DNA from: Leminorella richardii
GTDB lineage: Bacteria > Pseudomonadota > Gammaproteobacteria > Enterobacterales > Enterobacteriaceae
Assembly: GCF_900478135.1 (NCBI RefSeq)
Contig: NZ_LS483470.1
Coordinates: 2,724,501-2,788,500, forward strand
Direction: 5' to 3'
DNA: 64,000 nt
Of this stretch, positions 60,942-64,000 are shown in pieces (within the stretch, counting starts at the first letter, position 1; the number at the start of each line of letters is the position of its first letter). The position numbers were made by a program, and so were the translations under genes. The notes below the pieces were generated by a model. That model worked only from the letters and a program-made list of their open reading frames with translations, was not told the DNA's origin and made no database searches.

Positions 60942-63854
60942 ATGCCTTTTACTGTAGGTCAACGCTGGATTAGCGACACGGAAAGTGATTTAGGATTGGG
61001 AACAGTGGTCGCAGTGGACGCGCGCACGGTTACCCTGCTGTTTCCCGCCATTGGCGAAAATCGCCTGTACGCGCGTAAAGACGCGCCAATCACTCGAGTT
61101 GCATTCAATCCCGGAGATCGCGTAACCAGTCATGAAGGCTGGCAGCTCATCGTTGATGAGGTAAAAGAGACTGACGGCGTTCTCACCTATATCGGCCAAA
61201 AGGTCGACGGTGATGAATCCCCTGTCTCCCTGCGGGAAATTATGCTCGACAGCAAGCTTACCTTTAGTAAGCCGCAGGACCGTCTGTTCGCTGGGCAAAT
61301 CGACCGCATGGATCGCTTTAGCCTGCGCTATCGCGCCAGAAAGTACCAAAGCGAGCAGTACCGCATGCCTTGGAGCGGCCTGAGCGGCATTCGCGCCAGC
61401 CTTATCCCCCATCAGCTGCACATTGCCCATGAAGTGGGCCGCCGCCACGCACCGCGCGTGCTGCTGGCAGACGAAGTCGGTTTAGGTAAAACCATTGAAG
61501 CCGGTATGATTATTCACCAGCAGCTACTGGTGGGTCAAGTAAGCCGCGTGCTGATCGTCGTGCCGGAAACGCTACAGCATCAGTGGCTGATTGAAATGCT
61601 CAGGCGCTTCAATCTGCACTTCTCTCTGTTCGATCACTCCCGCGTGGCAGAAGCCATGCAGCAGGATGCGGAAAACCCGTTTGAAACGGAACAGCTGGTC
61701 ATCTGCTCGCTGGACTTTATTTGCCAGCTCGATGCCAAACAGCAGGCGCTGATGGTTGACGCTGGCTGGGATATGCTGATCGTTGACGAAGCGCACCACC
61801 TTGAGTGGAGTGAAACTGCGCCCAGCATCCAGTATCAGGCCGTTGAACAACTGGCACAGAGCATCCCTGCCGTTCTGCTTTTGACCGCGACGCCAGAACA
61901 GCTTGGTCAAGAAAGTCACTTCGCTCGCCTGCGCCTTTTGGATCCAAACCGCTTCCACGACTATCGCGAGTTTGTTGCTGAACAGCAAAAATACAAGCCG
62001 GTTGCCGACGCAGTCAGTCTGCTGGTTGGTGGAGAGACTCTGAATAACGATGCCCTCAACGCCCTTGGCGAGCTGATTAGCGAACAGGACATCGAGCCGC
62101 TACTCAAGGCTGCAAACCTGAAAAGCGACGAAGGAGAAAACGCCCGCCAAGAGCTGGTTACCATGCTGATGGACAGGCACGGCACCAGTCGCGTGCTGTT
62201 CCGCAATACGCGTCAGGGGGTAAAAGGCTTCCCTCTGCGCTATCTGCACCAGATCAAGCTGCCGCTACCCGCACAGTACCAAACGGCGTTCAAAGTCGCC
62301 CGCATGATGAACGGCACTGAGCCGCTCTCCTCGCGCGCTCACGATATGCTTTACCCCGAGCAGATTTTCCAGTCACTGGAAGGCGACGGCATCAGCTGGC
62401 TCAACTTTGACCCGCGCGCGCAGTGGCTCATTGACTACTTAAAGCAAAACCGTCAGGAAAAAGTGCTGGTGATTTGTGCCAAGGCCGCTACAGCGCTTCA
62501 GCTAGAGCAGGTGCTTCGCGAACGCGAAGGCATCTACGCCGCAGTGTTCCACGAGGGGCTATCGCTGGTTGAGCGCGACCGCGCTGCCGCCTGGTTCGCC
62601 GAGCGCGACAACGGCGCTCAAGTGCTGCTGTGTTCTGAGATCGGCTCTGAAGGCCGTAACTTCCAGTTTGCTAACCGCCTGGTTATGTTCGATTTGCCGT
62701 TCAATCCAGACCTGCTGGAACAGCGCATCGGGCGTCTCGACCGTATTGGCCAAAGCCGCGATATCCACATTATGGTGCCCTATCTGGAGGATACCGCTCA
62801 GGCGATCCTTATCCGCTGGTTCCATGAAGGGCTCGACGCCTTTGAACACACCTGTCCTACTGGGCGCCCGGTATACGACGCCGTTCACGATGACCTCATG
62901 GGTTATCTGTCTGAACCGTCGAAACAGGAAGGCTTTGACGACTTTATTGCCCGCAGCCGTGAAAAGCACCTTGATCTCAAAGCGCAGCTGGAAAACGGCC
63001 GCGACCGCCTGCTGGAAATGAACTCTAACGGCGGCGAGCGCGCACAGGCGCTGGCTAACGACATCGGCGAGCAGGACAACAACGTTGATCTTATCGGTTT
63101 TACCCTCAACCTGTTTGACATCGTGGGCATCAATCAGGATGACGACACCGATAACGTCATGATCCTCACGCCATCCGACCACATGCTGGTGCCAGACTTT
63201 CCCGGACTGCCGCAGGACGGCTGCACCATTACCTTCGATAGGGAAACGGCTCTGTCCCGAGAGGACGCTCAGTTCATCAGTTGGGAACACCCTATCGTTC
63301 GCAACGGCCTCGACCTTATTCTGTCGGGAGATACCGGCAGCAGCGCCGTTTCTCTACTGAAAAACAGGGCGCTGCCGGTCGGCACCATGCTGGTAGAGCT
63401 GATTTACGTGGTAGAAGCGCAGGCGCCTAAAAACCTACAGCTTACCCGCTTCCTGCCCCCGACTCCGGTTCGCCTGCTGCTTGACCGCAAGGGTAGCGAT
63501 CTGGCGGGCAGCGTGGAGTTCGAAAGCTTCAACCGCCAGCTTAACGCTGTCAACCGACATACTGGCAGTAAGCTGGTAAACGCGGTTCAAAAAGAGATCC
63601 ACGACGTTCTGCAAATGGGCGAACGCCTGATAGAAGAGCGCGCCAGCGTGCTGATCGATGCGGCTCGCCGCGAGGCCGACGACACGCTAGAGCAGGAACT
63701 GAGCCGCCTAAACGCCCTGAAAGCCGTGAACCCGACCATTCGGGACGACGAGCCAAAAGCCATTGAGCAAACGCGCCAGCAGATCCTAGAGTGTCTAAAG
63801 CAGGCAACCTGGCGGCTTGACGCGCTGCGGCTCATTGTTGTCACTCACCAGTAG
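60942..63854 (+). CDS. rapA: RNA polymerase recycling ATPase RapA
   Basis: Swi2/Snf2-type ATPase that binds RNA polymerase and helps it recycle. 970 residues (E. coli 968). Two Tudor-like N-terminal domains (FTVGQRWISDTESDLGLGTV) precede the helicase core: Walker A DEVGLGKTIEAGM, DEAH box IVDEAHHLEW, TATPEQLG, and the C-terminal helicase motifs CSEIGSEGRNFQFAN and QRIGRLDRIGQ. It follows polB by 113 bp and is followed by rluA, as in E. coli. No lesion seen. Confidence 0.98.
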   Translation: MPFTVGQRWISDTESDLGLGTVVAVDARTVTLLFPAIGENRLYARKDAPITRVAFNPGDRVTSHEGWQLIVDEVKETDGVLTYIGQKVDGDESPVSLREIMLDSKLTFSKPQDRLFAGQIDRMDRFSLRYRARKYQSEQYRMPWSGLSGIRASLIPHQLHIAHEVGRRHAPRVLLADEVGLGKTIEAGMIIHQQLLVGQVSRVLIVVPETLQHQWLIEMLRRFNLHFSLFDHSRVAEAMQQDAENPFETEQLVICSLDFICQLDAKQQALMVDAGWDMLIVDEAHHLEWSETAPSIQYQAVEQLAQSIPAVLLLTATPEQLGQESHFARLRLLDPNRFHDYREFVAEQQKYKPVADAVSLLVGGETLNNDALNALGELISEQDIEPLLKAANLKSDEGENARQELVTMLMDRHGTSRVLFRNTRQGVKGFPLRYLHQIKLPLPAQYQTAFKVARMMNGTEPLSSRAHDMLYPEQIFQSLEGDGISWLNFDPRAQWLIDYLKQNRQEKVLVICAKAATALQLEQVLREREGIYAAVFHEGLSLVERDRAAAWFAERDNGAQVLLCSEIGSEGRNFQFANRLVMFDLPFNPDLLEQRIGRLDRIGQSRDIHIMVPYLEDTAQAILIRWFHEGLDAFEHTCPTGRPVYDAVHDDLMGYLSEPSKQEGFDDFIARSREKHLDLKAQLENGRDRLLEMNSNGGERAQALANDIGEQDNNVDLIGFTLNLFDIVGINQDDDTDNVMILTPSDHMLVPDFPGLPQDGCTITFDRETALSREDAQFISWEHPIVRNGLDLILSGDTGSSAVSLLKNRALPVGTMLVELIYVVEAQAPKNLQLTRFLPPTPVRLLLDRKGSDLAGSVEFESFNRQLNAVNRHTGSKLVNAVQKEIHDVLQMGERLIEERASVLIDAARREADDTLEQELSRLNALKAVNPTIRDDEPKAIEQTRQQILECLKQATWRLDALRLIVVTHQ

Positions 63855-63870
63855 TCCGAGGAACGGCGTC

Positions 63871-64000
63871 ATGATGGAACACTACGATCCGCCAACCGAG
63901 CCCTGGCTCCACGTCCTGTATCAGGACGACCACATTATTGTGGTCAACAAGCCAAGCGGTCTGCTGTCGGTGCCGGGTAAAGCGCCCGAGCACCGAGACA
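63871..64000 (+). CDS. rluA: dual-specificity pseudouridine synthase RluA, N-terminal part, cut by window edge
   Basis: Makes pseudouridine 746 in 23S rRNA and 32 in several tRNAs. Only the first 43 residues are present: MMEHYDPPTEPWLHVLYQDD, then HIIVVNKPSGLLSVPG, which match the RluA N terminus. GAGGAA lies 7 bases before the ATG; the second ATG (63874) could also be the start. It is 16 bp after rapA and continues beyond the window. Confidence 0.95.
   Translation, partial: MMEHYDPPTEPWLHVLYQDDHIIVVNKPSGLLSVPGKAPEHRD

Noticed and set aside
62559..63290. 243-codon minus-strand frame opposite rapA
   Set aside because: Shadow frame of rapA; rapA is intact and full length.
1..64000. CRISPR arrays, prophage, insertion sequences, tRNA or rRNA genes
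   Set aside because: I looked for spaced direct repeats, transposase or phage proteins and tRNA/rRNA sequence and saw none.

Overview
This 64 kb window is chromosomal DNA from a gammaproteobacterium of the order Enterobacterales. The evidence is the gene content and order (lpd-aceFE-pdhR, the mraZ-to-lpxC division and cell-wall cluster, secM-secA, cra-ilvHI, leuABCD, thiBPQ, polB-rapA-rluA) and protein lengths close to those of E. coli K-12. The species is not close to E. coli. nadC, ampE, leuO, sgrR/setA and araBAD are missing from their E. coli positions, a prepilin peptidase gene is kept beside coaE, and a DciA-type gene lies between lpxC and secM. A deep lineage such as Budvicia/Pragia/Leminorella is possible, but that is a guess.

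Layout: (1) 1-6.4 kb, minus strand: pyruvate dehydrogenase operon pdhR-aceE-aceF and the start of lpd, with a perfect PdhR operator. (2) 7.2-9.2 kb: aroP and ampD. (3) 9.4-17.6 kb: type IV pilus genes ppdD-hofB-hofC, a yedA transporter, guaC, then prepilin peptidase-coaE-zapD-yacG, which is the ancestral pilABCD-coaE-zapD-yacG order split by two insertions. (4) 17.6-22 kb: mutT, secA, secM and the DciA-like gene. (5) 22-40 kb, minus strand: the complete dcw cluster with many 1-14 base overlaps, promoter and MraZ sites. (6) 40-44 kb: cra, ilvH, ilvI. (7) 44-51 kb: cytochrome b562/b561 genes where leuO would be, then the attenuated leuLABCD operon. Two copies of a hairpin-rich element lie between leuA and leuB and after leuD. 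(8) 51-58 kb, accessory: a ToxR/CadC-like membrane regulator in AT-rich DNA, a DUF554 membrane protein, a TPP riboswitch with thiBPQ, a broken DsbA-family gene and an unknown exported protein. (9) 58-64 kb: polB, rapA and the start of rluA.

The genes are mostly housekeeping. They make acetyl-CoA, peptidoglycan precursors, the divisome, the Sec motor and branched-chain amino acids. Five genes (rsmH, the b561 gene, thiP, the DsbA-family gene, polB) carry six single-base frameshifts, all between 38.5 and 58.6 kb and none in an essential gene. This is either real gene decay or base-call error, mostly at short base runs.

I found no CRISPR array, prophage, transposase, rRNA or tRNA, and no clear new multi-gene system. 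The most unusual signal is the leu-flanking element: 286 and 356 bp copies with TGACAAA/TTTGTCA ends, an identical 113 bp core made of small hairpins, and one base pair that differs by a compensatory change between copies.
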